DNA of 46,688 nucleotides from an uncultured Clostridium sp. (GTDB taxonomy: Bacteria; Bacillota; Clostridia; Clostridiales; Clostridiaceae), in the NCBI GenBank assembly GCA_934755305.1, contig CAKVLD010000019.1, positions 1 through 46,688 of the forward strand, given 5' to 3'. A program made the translations under genes and the position numbers. The notes beneath the pieces are model-generated. The model saw nothing but the letters and a program-made list of their open reading frames with translations, ran no database searches and was not told where the DNA came from. Shown one piece after another: positions 1 to 8,106 of this stretch. How positions within the stretch are numbered: position 1 is the first letter of the stretch; the number at the start of each line of letters is the position of its first letter.

Positions 1-219
1 ATTAATGAATTACCAATAGCATTTAACATTGCATGGTATGAACAAAAAGCAGTAATAGTATTATTATCATTACTATATCTAGGAGTAAAGAACATTCATT
101 TAGGACCAACACTTCCAGCATTCCTTTCACCAAATGTAGCTAAAGTTTTAGTTGAAAACTTTGGAATTGGCGGAATTACAAATGTTGAAGATGATTTAAA
201 GATGTTCTTAAACAACTAA
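1..219 (+). CDS. hcp: Hydroxylamine reductase (hybrid cluster protein), C-terminal end
   Basis: Only the last 72 codons are present; the reading frame enters open at base 1 and stops at TAA 217-219. The peptide contains NIAWYEQKAV, NIHLGPTLPAFLSP and a final GGITNVEDDLKMFL, which I recognise as the C-terminus of the Hcp/prismane protein family. Hcp carries a 4Fe-2S-2O hybrid cluster and a 4Fe-4S cluster; it reduces hydroxylamine and nitric oxide in the cytoplasm of anaerobes. The cluster ligands lie upstream of the window and cannot be checked. A terminator follows directly, so it ends its transcription unit. Confidence 0.85.
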   Translation: MNELPIAFNIAWYEQKAVIVLLSLLYLGVKNIHLGPTLPAFLSPNVAKVLVENFGIGGITNVEDDLKMFLNN

Positions 220-246
220 TAAGTTATTTCAGAAATTATTTTAAAT

Positions 247-294
247 AAAGGGTTAATGTGTTTGGGTATTACTTAAACTCATTAACTCTTTTTG
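247..294 (+). terminator. Rho-independent terminator after hcp
   Basis: A long hairpin pairs GGGTTAATG with CATTAACTC and continues through an inner stem GTTTGGGTA/TACTTAAAC with G-U pairs. It is followed by TTTTTG. Confidence 0.8.
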
Positions 295-511
295 TTTATG
301 GATATTAAAAAATATTACTTAGATAATATTTTTTGTATAATGTATAAAATATCATAATGATTATGTTATATGGTTGAAGTAATTACATATTTTTTATAAG
401 GTATTAAAGTATATGATAATAAGTAATAAATTAATGGGATTATAGAATTAGACTTAATTATAAAAATAGTGTAAAATTCACATTAACTTATAAAATGAGG
501 AGGCTGTTATT

Positions 512-1354
512 ATGAGATATTCTATTTATGAAGTATTGATGTTGTTTTGCTTCTATTCAGTTATAGGTTGGTGTACTGAAGTAATTTATGCAACAGTAAA
601 TTCGGGGAAGTTTGTAAATAGGGGATTTTTAAATGGCCCAGTTTGTCCTATTTATGGAGCAGGAGTTGTTTTGGTTTTATTTGTTCTTGAACCGTTAAAG
701 GATAACATATTTATTTTATTTATAGGGTCAGTATTATTAACTAGCTTAATAGAATTTATAACAGGACTTATATTAGAAAAAATATTTAATGATAAGTGGT
801 GGGATTATTCTAAAGACCCTTTTAATATTAGGGGATATATTTGTTTAAAATTTTCATTATTATGGGGAGTGGCATGTATTGTGGTTGTAGACGTAATTGA
901 ACCATTAATATATGATCTTATTAAAGTAACGCCTAAAGTTTTGGGATATATTATACTTACAATAAGCTTAATTATTTTTTTTATTGATTTTATTGTAACT
1001 GTGTCTACTATCTTAAAGTTTAAGAAAAGATTATATATAATGGATGAACTAGTTTCTAAATTGAAAGATTTATCAGATGAAATAGGGGAGAATTTATCTG
1101 ATGGAGTATTAGTAGCTATGGAGAAACAAGAAGTTGTTAAAGAAAATGTAGAAGATGTAAGGGAGAGATTTATTTTAACGGTAGATATAGAAAAGCGAAA
1201 AAAAGAGCTAGAAGAATTAAAAGGTAAGTATAGAAAATACTTTGAAAATAAGGAATTTGGATATGAAAGATTATTTAAGGCTTTTCCTGCATTACAAAAA
1301 GGTAAATATAAAGAACGTATAGAGAAAATTAAAAATATATGTAATAGAAAATAA
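512..1354 (+). CDS. Putative ABC-transporter type IV membrane protein (PF06541 family)
   Basis: A 280-residue polytopic protein. Hydrophobic segments lie at about residues 5-22, 40-60, 66-88, 112-130 and 142-166, followed by a charged, probably coiled-coil cytoplasmic tail (about 175-280). The motifs FYSVIGWCTEVIY, NRGFLNGPVCPIYG and KWWDYS are those of the PF06541 family (putative ABC transporter, CmpB-like), common in clostridia and without an established function. GAGGAGG lies 7-8 bases before the ATG at 512. It stands alone between a 290-base spacer and a bidirectional terminator, so no operon partner suggests a substrate. Confidence 0.75.
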   Translation: MRYSIYEVLMLFCFYSVIGWCTEVIYATVNSGKFVNRGFLNGPVCPIYGAGVVLVLFVLEPLKDNIFILFIGSVLLTSLIEFITGLILEKIFNDKWWDYSKDPFNIRGYICLKFSLLWGVACIVVVDVIEPLIYDLIKVTPKVLGYIILTISLIIFFIDFIVTVSTILKFKKRLYIMDELVSKLKDLSDEIGENLSDGVLVAMEKQEVVKENVEDVRERFILTVDIEKRKKELEELKGKYRKYFENKEFGYERLFKAFPALQKGKYKERIEKIKNICNRK

Positions 1355-1358
1355 TTAA

Positions 1359-1414
1359 AATAGGCTGCTCTATTAAAGATTTTGCTGATTTAATCTTTAA
1401 TGTGGCAGCCTATT
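1359..1414. terminator. Bidirectional terminator between convergent genes
   Basis: A perfect outer stem AATAGGCTGC/GCAGCCTATT encloses an inner stem TTAAAGAT/ATCTTTAA. A/T runs on both sides suit transcription from the PF06541 gene (+) and the small membrane protein (-). Confidence 0.8.
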
Positions 1415-1417
1415 TAT

Positions 1418-1801
1418 TTATAAGTAAAGATTTCTCTTTCTATATATAAAAAATAAAAAGATTATAGAAGATAAGCAGGATCTAAATAAATCACCTAAAT
1501 GAAATCCGTTAAATATTATATTTATAATTAAGCTTGCTATAAGCATGGCAATATAAATTATTATTCCACTTTTCTTTTGATAAAGTATAAGTATTGAAGA
1601 TATAACAAGAAATATACATGTTATTAGTTCACAATAAAGTTGTGAGTATGGAATATTACTAATCTCTACAACATTTTTAATTCTTATAAGATCAATAGAT
1701 TGTACTATTACAGTTATAGCACAAGCTAATTGGAAAAAGGCAAGGAGTGTTACTCCTACTCCAAGTTCTTTATATTTAGGGTATTTTAGAGAAAGTTTCA
1801 T
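1418..1801 (-). CDS. Small four-helix membrane protein of unknown function
   Basis: 127 residues, basic N-terminus (MKLSLKYPKYKEL), then hydrophobic segments at about 15-37, 56-75, 78-97 and 104-121, ending in a short basic tail (YRKRN). The start is fixed by an AGGAGG about 7 bases upstream of the ATG at 1801. I do not recognise a named family; four-helix proteins of this size are usual lone hypotheticals in clostridia. Downstream of it on its own strand is the shared bidirectional terminator, and upstream on the same strand is the AraC regulator gene with only about 40 bases between, so the two may be co-transcribed. Confidence 0.6.
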   Translation of the reverse strand: MKLSLKYPKYKELGVGVTLLAFFQLACAITVIVQSIDLIRIKNVVEISNIPYSQLYCELITCIFLVISSILILYQKKSGIIIYIAMLIASLIINIIFNGFHLGDLFRSCLSSIIFLFFIYRKRNLYL

Positions 1802-1842
1802 TGATTGTCCTCCTAAGTTCTTTAGTTAAATTATACCATGAA

Positions 1843-2523
1843 TTATGAAAAATTTTCATTTCTATATTTTGAAGGTGATACACCAGTAAACTTTTTAAAA
1901 GTTTTAGAAAAATGGCTTTGATCATAAAATCCTAGAGATACAGATAAGTCTAATATGCTTATATCGGTAGTAGTAAGTAGGACTTTAGCTCTATCAATTC
2001 TTATTTTTTTTGCATATTTCATAATAGATATTCCCATTTGTTTTTTAAAACAACTAGAAATATAACTAGCAGATAAATTTAGATCTTCAGCTAGTTTTTC
2101 TAGAGAAATTTCAGATTCTATATTTAGATGTAGATACTTTAAGATTTTATTTATAACAAAATTATTGGTAACTTCTATATCGTAAATTAGTAAATTAACA
2201 TATGTATTTACCATATCTAATTCTAAGTTTTGCAAATCTTTCAAGTTATTTAATGCTGAAATTTTGTTATAAAATTTATTATAAATAGGGTGAAGATATT
2301 TAGTGGCCACTCCATTTTTTATAATTTCTTTTGAGTATATAGCATTCCAAATTATAAGATCATTTCTTTTGTTTTCTATGGAAAGTTCATTAGTATATTC
2401 GAATAATTGCTTATCTTTTATTATTTTTAGTATCTTTGGTTTGTCTCTTAACTTTATTAATTCAGATATTTGATTACTAAATATGTTAACATCAGAAATA
2501 AAATGGTTAAAGTTGTCGTACAA
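1843..2523 (-). CDS. AraC-family transcriptional regulator
   Basis: The C-terminal ~100 residues form the double helix-turn-helix of AraC/XylS proteins: NKILKYLHLNIE, ISLEKLAEDLNLSASYISS, then MKYAKKIRIDRAKVLL and the signature SVSLGFYDQSHFSKTFKKF with GVSPSKYR. The N-terminal ~115 residues are helical and not recognisable as a cupin sensor. The start I favour is TTG at 2523: AGGGGTGA sits 5 bases upstream of it, whereas the GTG at 2532 would lie inside that ribosome site. The gene is divergent from the GH13 gene with about 125 bases between, so it probably controls the amylase/PHP pair; this is inference. The ligand is unknown. Confidence 0.85.
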   Translation of the reverse strand: MYDNFNHFISDVNIFSNQISELIKLRDKPKILKIIKDKQLFEYTNELSIENKRNDLIIWNAIYSKEIIKNGVATKYLHPIYNKFYNKISALNNLKDLQNLELDMVNTYVNLLIYDIEVTNNFVINKILKYLHLNIESEISLEKLAEDLNLSASYISSCFKKQMGISIMKYAKKIRIDRAKVLLTTTDISILDLSVSLGFYDQSHFSKTFKKFTGVSPSKYRNENFS

Positions 2524-2647
2524 AAAAATCACCCCTAAAAATAAGTTGAAGTAACTATATACATATTATACAAAATATATACAAATATTCAAAATTAATT
2601 TTGTTATAATTTCTGCATAAGATAAAAGTCATTAAGAAGGAGTGAAG

Positions 2648-4369
2648 ATGATGAACAAGTATGGAATATATCATAGTACAGATGTACCTTATGCATATGG
2701 AGTGGAAAATGGTTTAAATTTGAGAATAAGAACAGCAAGAGGAGACATTAATAAAGTACTGGTTTATTACAAAGATAAGTATGATGATACTGAAGGATAT
2801 AAAGAAAAGGAAATGACTTTAATATGTGAAACAAAATTATATAGTTTTTTTGAATGTAAAATACAATTATATAGAAATAGATATGCCTATTATTTTAAGT
2901 TAATTGATAATGAAAATGTAGAGGTTTACTTAAATGAAAGAGGAATACAAAATTCTTTGGAAAATAAGGAAATATACCCTTTTTCATTCCCTTATATAGC
3001 TAAGGATGACCTTTATGAGGATATTAAGTGGGTTGAAGAAAGTGTGGTTTATCAAATATTCCCTGATAGATTTTGCAATGGAGATGAAAGTATTAATCCT
3101 GAGGAAACATTACCTTGGGGTAGTGGAAAATTAACTTATAGAAGCATGTATGGAGGGGATTTACAAGGAATTATTAATAAATTAGATTATCTTAAAGATT
3201 TAGGTGTTGATATTATATATTTAACTCCAGTTTTTAAGTCAAATACATCTCATAAATATAATACAGCAGATTATTTTGATATAGATCCTCAATTTGGAAC
3301 AGTAGATTTAGCGAAGGAGTTAGTACAAAAGTGCCATGAAAAAGGTATGAAAATCATTTTTGATGCAGTATTTAATCATTCTGGTGATGACTTTTTTGCC
3401 TTTAAAGATGTATTAAAAAATCAAGAGAAGTCTAAATATGCAGATTGGTACTTTATTGATAAATACCCTGTATCATTTGAAAAAGGGGGGTATTATACTT
3501 TTGGTAAGGATCATAGAAATATGCCAAAGTTTAATACAAATAATGAAGAGGTAAGAGAGTATTTATATAAAGTAGGAGAATATTGGATTAGAGAAGTTGG
3601 AATAGATGGTTGGAGATTAGATGTTTGTGATGAAGTAAGTCATGATTTTTGGAGAGGATTTAGAAAGAGAATAAAATCTGTTAATAAAAATGCTATTATA
3701 GTTGGGGAAATAATGAATGAAGCAGCTCCTTTTTTAAGGGGAGATCAGTTAGATGGAATAATGAATTATACTTTTAAAGATGCAGTTACAGATTTCTTTG
3801 GAAGTAAAACTATTGATTGTTATGAGTTTTCTGACTTGCTGGCAAATAATAGAGTAATATATATGAATTCCATTACTAAACAGTTGTGGAATCTTATAGA
3901 TAGCCATGATACAAAACGTTTTTTAACTGAATGTAATGATGATGTTGATTTTATGAAGTTAGCTGTTGGCTTTCAATTCACTTATTTAGGTATTCCTTAT
4001 ATATATTATGGAGATGAAATAGGATTAAATGGTGGGGCAGATCCTGAAAATAGAAAGTGTATGATTTGGGATAAGAATCATCAAAATATGGATTTATTTA
4101 ATTATTATAAGAAGCTTATTAAAATAAGAAAAGAGAATAAAGAACTTATTCATGGAAGGTATATAGAAAAGTATTGTAAAGACAATGTTATTGTATTTAC
4201 CAGAGCTTTAGAAGAAAGTAAAATTACAGTAATTATAAATAATAATAAAGATACAAAAAATGTTCCTATAAAACTTAATGGAATTGATTTGTTAACTGAT
4301 GAGAAAGTTGAATTAAATGGAACAGCAAAGATTAAGGGAGCATCTATTAGTATTGTGAAGGAAAATTAA
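2648..4369 (+). CDS. GH13 alpha-glycosidase (neopullulanase/cyclomaltodextrinase type)
   Basis: Hydrolyses alpha-1,4 (possibly alpha-1,6) bonds in maltodextrins; with no signal peptide it should act in the cytoplasm on imported oligosaccharides. An N-terminal beta domain resembling CBM34 (about 1-120) precedes the barrel, as in the GH13_20 group. The four GH13 regions are visible: DAVFNHSG; GWRLDVCDE with nucleophile about D325; VGEIMNEA with acid/base about E354; LIDSHDT with about D421. Length (573 residues) suits the family. AAGGAG at 2637-2642 serves ATG 2648 or 2651; both are acceptable, while GTG 2642 overlaps the ribosome site. It lies divergent from an AraC gene and 66 bases before the PHP gene. 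Confidence 0.88.
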   Translation: MMNKYGIYHSTDVPYAYGVENGLNLRIRTARGDINKVLVYYKDKYDDTEGYKEKEMTLICETKLYSFFECKIQLYRNRYAYYFKLIDNENVEVYLNERGIQNSLENKEIYPFSFPYIAKDDLYEDIKWVEESVVYQIFPDRFCNGDESINPEETLPWGSGKLTYRSMYGGDLQGIINKLDYLKDLGVDIIYLTPVFKSNTSHKYNTADYFDIDPQFGTVDLAKELVQKCHEKGMKIIFDAVFNHSGDDFFAFKDVLKNQEKSKYADWYFIDKYPVSFEKGGYYTFGKDHRNMPKFNTNNEEVREYLYKVGEYWIREVGIDGWRLDVCDEVSHDFWRGFRKRIKSVNKNAIIVGEIMNEAAPFLRGDQLDGIMNYTFKDAVTDFFGSKTIDCYEFSDLLANNRVIYMNSITKQLWNLIDSHDTKRFLTECNDDVDFMKLAVGFQFTYLGIPYIYYGDEIGLNGGADPENRKCMIWDKNHQNMDLFNYYKKLIKIRKENKELIHGRYIEKYCKDNVIVFTRALEESKITVIINNNKDTKNVPIKLNGIDLLTDEKVELNGTAKIKGASISIVKEN

Positions 4370-4435
4370 TTTTTAAGTAAGAAAGGTATACTTTGATTTT
4401 TAATAAGTCGTAATTAATGTTTTAAAGGAGTAGTT

Positions 4436-5122
4436 GTGTATAAAAAAGGCGATTTTCATATCCATTCAACAGAATCTGATGGGGATCTTAAACCAGGAGA
4501 AATAGTTTTACTTGCAAAGGATAGACATTTAGATATAATTGCAATAACAGATCATAATACTGTGAGTGGAAATAATCAAGCTATTAAGGTAGGAAATATA
4601 TATGGGGTAAAGGTTATACCAGGAATAGAAGTTTCTACTAGATATAAGGGGAATAGAGTTCATATATTAGGATATTTCCCTGATGATAGGTATAATGATG
4701 AAGAATTTAAGAAGAATCTATCTCTTATAAGAAAAGGTAAGTTTAAACTTTGTGCTATTAATAGCAAGGGGAAGCTTGGTTACAAATCAGAAGGTGGTAA
4801 ACTTTCGACTAGTGCAGGAATTGAGTTTTTACATTATTATGGAGCAAAAGTGGTTTTAGCTCATCCTGTTGTACTAAAAAGAGAAATATTTTTGAAGTTA
4901 ATGGAGTTTGATTTCGATGGAATAGAAGCTAAGTATTATAAAAATAAGGAAGAGGAAACTGAATATTATTTAAAGATAGCCGAAGATAAAGGATTGTTTT
5001 ATACAGCAGGTTCAGATTTTCATTGTTTAAATAAAGATGATTTTAAACATGGAGCTTTAGGACAAATATATCTTGAAGAAGAGGAAATAGATATTTTTAT
5101 AAATAAATTAATTGAAAAGTGA
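4436..5122 (+). CDS. PHP-domain phosphoesterase
   Basis: A 228-residue metal-dependent phosphoesterase of the PHP superfamily, TrpH/YciV-like. Metal ligands are all visible: FHIHSTESDG (H8, H10, D15), ITDHNT (D39, H40), GIEVS (E65), VHILGY (H76), LAHP (H143) and GSDFH (D194, H196). Related proteins act on 3',5'-nucleoside bisphosphates or on short RNA 5' ends; the substrate cannot be told here. It is somewhat shorter than E. coli YciV/RNase AM, consistent with a reduced cap subdomain. It starts at GTG 4436, five bases after AAAGGAG. It probably shares a transcript with the GH13 gene and ends at a strong terminator. Confidence 0.8.
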   Translation: MYKKGDFHIHSTESDGDLKPGEIVLLAKDRHLDIIAITDHNTVSGNNQAIKVGNIYGVKVIPGIEVSTRYKGNRVHILGYFPDDRYNDEEFKKNLSLIRKGKFKLCAINSKGKLGYKSEGGKLSTSAGIEFLHYYGAKVVLAHPVVLKREIFLKLMEFDFDGIEAKYYKNKEEETEYYLKIAEDKGLFYTAGSDFHCLNKDDFKHGALGQIYLEEEEIDIFINKLIEK

Positions 5123-5130
5123 ATTTTTAA

Positions 5131-5167
5131 GGAGAGTTGTTTTTAGTAGTTACAGCTCTCTTTTTTT
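5131..5167 (+). terminator. Terminator after PHP gene
   Basis: Stem GGAGAGTTGT / ACAGCTCTC with a short loop, followed by seven T. The T-tract is also the left end of the 93-bp inverted-repeat element that follows. Confidence 0.85.
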
Positions 5168-5255
5168 AACGTATAAGAAATTTTAAAACTTTTTTGAGAG
5201 GGAGCACTGATTATTACTAGCTTTTTGATATGTAAGTTGTCAAATACGTTAAAAA
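5163..5255. repeat. 93-bp element with 12-bp terminal inverted repeats (copy A)
   Basis: The left end TTTTTAACGTAT is the exact reverse complement of the right end ATACGTTAAAAA. The interior has no open reading frame. A second copy at 46597-46688 is about three-quarters identical along its whole length, and a left-half copy lies near 29996-30034. Size and ends resemble a MITE, but no transposase or target duplication is visible. See findings. Confidence 0.75.
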
Positions 5256-5280
5256 TAATTATAGTGCCGCAAAAGAACCC

Positions 5281-5329
5281 AAAAGAAAAATAATTAAATG
5301 GTATTTTTATAAGGAATTATTTTTCTTTT
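5281..5329. other. Perfect 15-bp inverted repeat upstream of the scr promoter
   Basis: AAAAGAAAAATAATT at 5281-5295 pairs with AATTATTTTTCTTTT at 5315-5329. Weakly matching GAACC-type arms lie outside it. It is not followed by a T-tract, so it is not an obvious terminator. Function unknown. Confidence 0.5.
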
Positions 5330-5407
5330 AGAACCTTTTGTATGGCTAAAAAAAGTGACTTCAATTAATACAAAGATGTAATACTATAAATGAAAAGGTG
5401 TGAAACC

Positions 5408-5431
5408 AAATGTGGAATTGGTACCATATTT
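5408..5431. promoter_or_regulatory. Putative upstream ScrR operator (O1)
   Basis: An imperfect 24-bp palindrome with arms AAATGTGGAA and (reverse strand) AAATATGGTA. The 16 bases AAATGTGGAAYTGGTA recur at 5541-5556 inside the scr promoter, 133 bases on. Two such sites upstream of a LacI-regulated operon suggest repressor looping; inferred from sequence only. Confidence 0.45.
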
Positions 5432-5530
5432 GAGCTTTTATATAAATTTGCATGATTATAATAGCTAGAAATCTATATATACGAAGGGTTTTCAAAGGTG
5501 TTAAAAAATAATAAAAAATAAAATATTCAC

Positions 5531-5564
5531 TTGACATTAGAAATGTGGAACTGGTATTATAAGT
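5531..5564 (+). promoter_or_regulatory. scr operon promoter with overlapping operator (O2)
   Basis: -35 TTGACA (5531-5536), 18-base spacer, -10 TATTAT (5555-5560). The spacer contains AAATGTGGAACTGGTA, matching O1 at 15 of 16 positions. A repressor bound here would block RNA polymerase. Confidence 0.7.
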
Positions 5565-5578
5565 ACATAAAGAATTTA

Positions 5579-5592
5579 AGTAAACCGTTACA
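5579..5592. promoter_or_regulatory. cre-like/LacI-type operator downstream of the scr promoter
   Basis: AGTAAACCGTTACA matches the CcpA cre consensus TGWAANCGNTNWCA at 12 of 14 positions and lies just downstream of the likely transcription start. It suits catabolite repression by CcpA or binding by ScrR itself; the two cannot be separated by sequence. Confidence 0.5.
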
Positions 5593-5618
5593 ATAAATAA
5601 TAAAAGGAGGTCTAAGAC

Positions 5619-6974
5619 ATGAGTAAAGAACAAGTTGTAGCTAGAGAAATTCTTAAGAATGTTGGTGGAAAAGAAAATATAAAATCTATGGAACACTGTG
5701 CTACAAGATTAAGACTTATAGTTGCAGACAAATCAAAGATAAATGAAGAGGCAATAGAAAATATAGATGGAGTGAAGGGTCAAAACTTTGCTGCAACTCA
5801 ATATCAAATAATATTAGGCACAGGTTTTGTAAATAAGGTATTTGCTGAAATGAATAAAGAAGGTGTAGATCCAGGTAATGCTAAAGAAGAAGCTTACAGC
5901 AACATGACATTACCACAAAAAATTTCTCGTACATTAGGAGATATCTTCGTACCAATACTACCTGTACTTGTTGCAACAGGATTATTCATGGGAATAAGAG
6001 GTCTGTTAACTAGTTTAGGTATAGAAATGAATGAGACTTTCTATACATTATCAGAAGTATTAACAGATACAGCATTTGCTTTCTTACCAGCGCTAGTTGC
6101 TTGGTCAACAATGAAAAAGTTTGGTGGAACGCCAGTTATAGGTATAGTACTAGGACTTATGTTAGTATCACCTAATTTACCAAATGCTTATTCAGTAGCA
6201 TCAGGAGATGTATCTCCAATTTATATTAGTTTAATGGGATTAAGTATTCCAATAGTTGGTTACCAAGGTTCGGTTTTACCAGCGTTAATATTAGGTATCA
6301 TAGCTTCTAAACTTGAAAAAGCATTTAGAAAATTTGTACCAGACGTAATCGATTTAATAGTAACACCATTTTTAACATTAGCTATTTCAATGATTTTAGG
6401 ATTATTAATAGTTGGACCAATAATGCATACATGTGAACAATACATCTTATCGGGATGTGCCGCATTTATATCGTTACCATTTGGTATAGGAGCTGCTATC
6501 ATAGGTGCATTCCATCAAGTAATTGTTGTATCAGGTATACACCATGTATTTAATGCATTAGAAGTTGAATTATTATCTTCAACAGGATTAAATCCATTTA
6601 ATGCTATTATTACTGGAGCTATTGTAGCTCAAGGTGCAGCGGCACTTGCAGTAGCATTAAAGACTAAAGATGCTAAGAAACGTTCATTATATATTTCATC
6701 AGCAATTCCAGCATTCTTAGGAATTACTGAAGCGGCTATATTTGGAGTTAACTTAAGATTCATAAAACCATTCATTTTCGCATGTGTAGGTGGAGCAGCA
6801 GCTGGTTTATTCTCGGGAATAATTAACTTAGCTGGTACAGGAATGGGGGTTACAGCTCTTCCAGGTTTATTATTATACTTAAATACTAATATAGTTGGAT
6901 ATATAATAGCAATGGCAATAGCAATAGCTGTAGCATTTATATTAACTTACGTATTTTTTAAGACAGAAGAATAA
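5619..6974 (+). CDS. scrA: Sucrose-specific PTS permease, EIIBC
   Basis: Phosphorylates sucrose during import to give sucrose-6-phosphate. The EIIB domain is at residues 1-80 with phosphorylated Cys27 in EHCATRLRL; a linker leads to the EIIC domain (about 110-451) with some ten membrane segments and motifs such as GAFHQVIVVSGIHH and GITEAAIFGVNL. There is no EIIA domain, so a separate IIA(Glc)-like protein elsewhere must donate phosphate, as usual for the scrA class. AAAGGAGG precedes the ATG by about 8 bases. First gene of scrA-scrR-scrB-scrK, the order known in C. beijerinckii; specificity rests mainly on this context. Confidence 0.9.
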   Translation: MSKEQVVAREILKNVGGKENIKSMEHCATRLRLIVADKSKINEEAIENIDGVKGQNFAATQYQIILGTGFVNKVFAEMNKEGVDPGNAKEEAYSNMTLPQKISRTLGDIFVPILPVLVATGLFMGIRGLLTSLGIEMNETFYTLSEVLTDTAFAFLPALVAWSTMKKFGGTPVIGIVLGLMLVSPNLPNAYSVASGDVSPIYISLMGLSIPIVGYQGSVLPALILGIIASKLEKAFRKFVPDVIDLIVTPFLTLAISMILGLLIVGPIMHTCEQYILSGCAAFISLPFGIGAAIIGAFHQVIVVSGIHHVFNALEVELLSSTGLNPFNAIITGAIVAQGAAALAVALKTKDAKKRSLYISSAIPAFLGITEAAIFGVNLRFIKPFIFACVGGAAAGLFSGIINLAGTGMGVTALPGLLLYLNTNIVGYIIAMAIAIAVAFILTYVFFKTEE

Positions 6975-6981
6975 AATATAT

Positions 6982-7024
6982 AGAAAGGGGAGTTCTAATG
7001 AAAGTACTAGAACTCTCTATTTCT
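6982..7024 (+). other. Intercistronic hairpin between scrA and scrR
   Basis: GAGTTCTA/TAGAACTC forms a core stem extended outward by AGAAA/TTTCT. No real T-tract follows, so it may be a leaky attenuator or an mRNA-protecting structure that lowers expression of the genes downstream of scrA. Confidence 0.4.
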
Positions 7025-7087
7025 AGTTATATGATATAATATCTTACGAAAAAGAGGATGGGGTCCCTTTGAATAGGAGGATTATAT

Positions 7088-8068
7088 ATGAAGATTACAA
7101 TACAAGATATTGCTAATATGGTTGGAGTATCTAAAAGTACAGTATCTAGATATTTAAATGGTGGGTATGTAAGCGAAGATACAGCCAATAAAATTAGCGA
7201 AGCAGTAGAAAAGACAGGTTATAGATTGAATTTTTTTGCGAAAAGATTAAAGTCTAAAAATAGTGGAATAATAGGTGTAGTTATTTCTAGATTTGATTCA
7301 TATACAGCTGGAAAAATGTTAAAGAGTTTAAACAAAAAGTTAGAGGAAAAAGGATATCAAATATTAATATTATCTAGTGAATTAAATAAAGAAAAAGAAT
7401 TAGAATGTATAGAAAAGTTAAATCAACAAGGTGTTGATGGAATTGTTGTAATGTCTTTTAGTATAACAAAAGAAAATATTTCTATGTCAAATAAGTTAAG
7501 TATACCTATAATATATACAGGCCAAAGTAATAGTTTGCTTAAATGTGTAAAACTAGATGATAGAAAAGCAGGAAGAATATTAGGAGAATATATAAGAGAT
7601 CAAGGGCATAGAAACATAGTATTTTTAGGAGTAAGTGAAAAGGATAGAGCAGTTGGAATAGAAAGAAAAGAAGGTTTTTTGGAGGCATTTAACAACATAG
7701 AATGTAATATAAAGTTTATAGAAACAGACTTTTCTTTTAACAAAGCTTATGAAGTAAGTGAAGAAGTAATAAAAGAAAAACCAACAGCAGTAGTAGGTGC
7801 TACTGATAATATAATATTGGGTTTTGTTAGATATGCATTTGAAAAAGGATATAGTATACCAGAAGATTTTTCAGTTGCAGGCTTTGGTGGATATGATATA
7901 GGATTAGCAGTTCACCCAACAATAACAACGGTTAATATTGATTATGAAGCTGTAGGGAGAAAAGCTGCTGAAGCAGTAGTAGCTTCCATAGAATTAGATG
8001 AAGTGATAGATGATATAGAGATTAAATTAGAGTTAATAAAGAGACATAGTGTTAAAAAAATAAATTAA
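7088..8068 (+). CDS. scrR: LacI-family sucrose operon repressor
   Basis: 326 residues with an N-terminal LacI helix-turn-helix (ITIQDIANMVGVSKSTVSRYL, residues 2-23, split here by type: recognition helix at about 15-23) and hinge helix (AKRLKSKNSG), followed by a periplasmic-binding-protein-like sensor (about 60-320). AGGAGG lies 8 bases before ATG. The effector is presumably sucrose-6-phosphate or a fructose phosphate. Its gene lies second in the scr operon, so it is co-induced with the enzymes, a form of negative autoregulation. Likely targets are the repeated AAATGTGGAA sites and possibly the GTAAACCGTTAC site upstream of scrA. Confidence 0.88.
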   Translation: MKITIQDIANMVGVSKSTVSRYLNGGYVSEDTANKISEAVEKTGYRLNFFAKRLKSKNSGIIGVVISRFDSYTAGKMLKSLNKKLEEKGYQILILSSELNKEKELECIEKLNQQGVDGIVVMSFSITKENISMSNKLSIPIIYTGQSNSLLKCVKLDDRKAGRILGEYIRDQGHRNIVFLGVSEKDRAVGIERKEGFLEAFNNIECNIKFIETDFSFNKAYEVSEEVIKEKPTAVVGATDNIILGFVRYAFEKGYSIPEDFSVAGFGGYDIGLAVHPTITTVNIDYEAVGRKAAEAVVASIELDEVIDDIEIKLELIKRHSVKKIN

Positions 8069-8106
8069 TATTATGTAATTAATATAAAATTATAGCGAGG
8101 TTGAAA

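Noticed and set aside
5361..5696. 111-codon frame on the minus strand at the scrA start
   Set aside because: It overlaps the scr promoter, operators and EIIB coding sequence, is Phe/Ile/Tyr-biased as expected from AT-rich antisense DNA, and has no plausible ribosome site.
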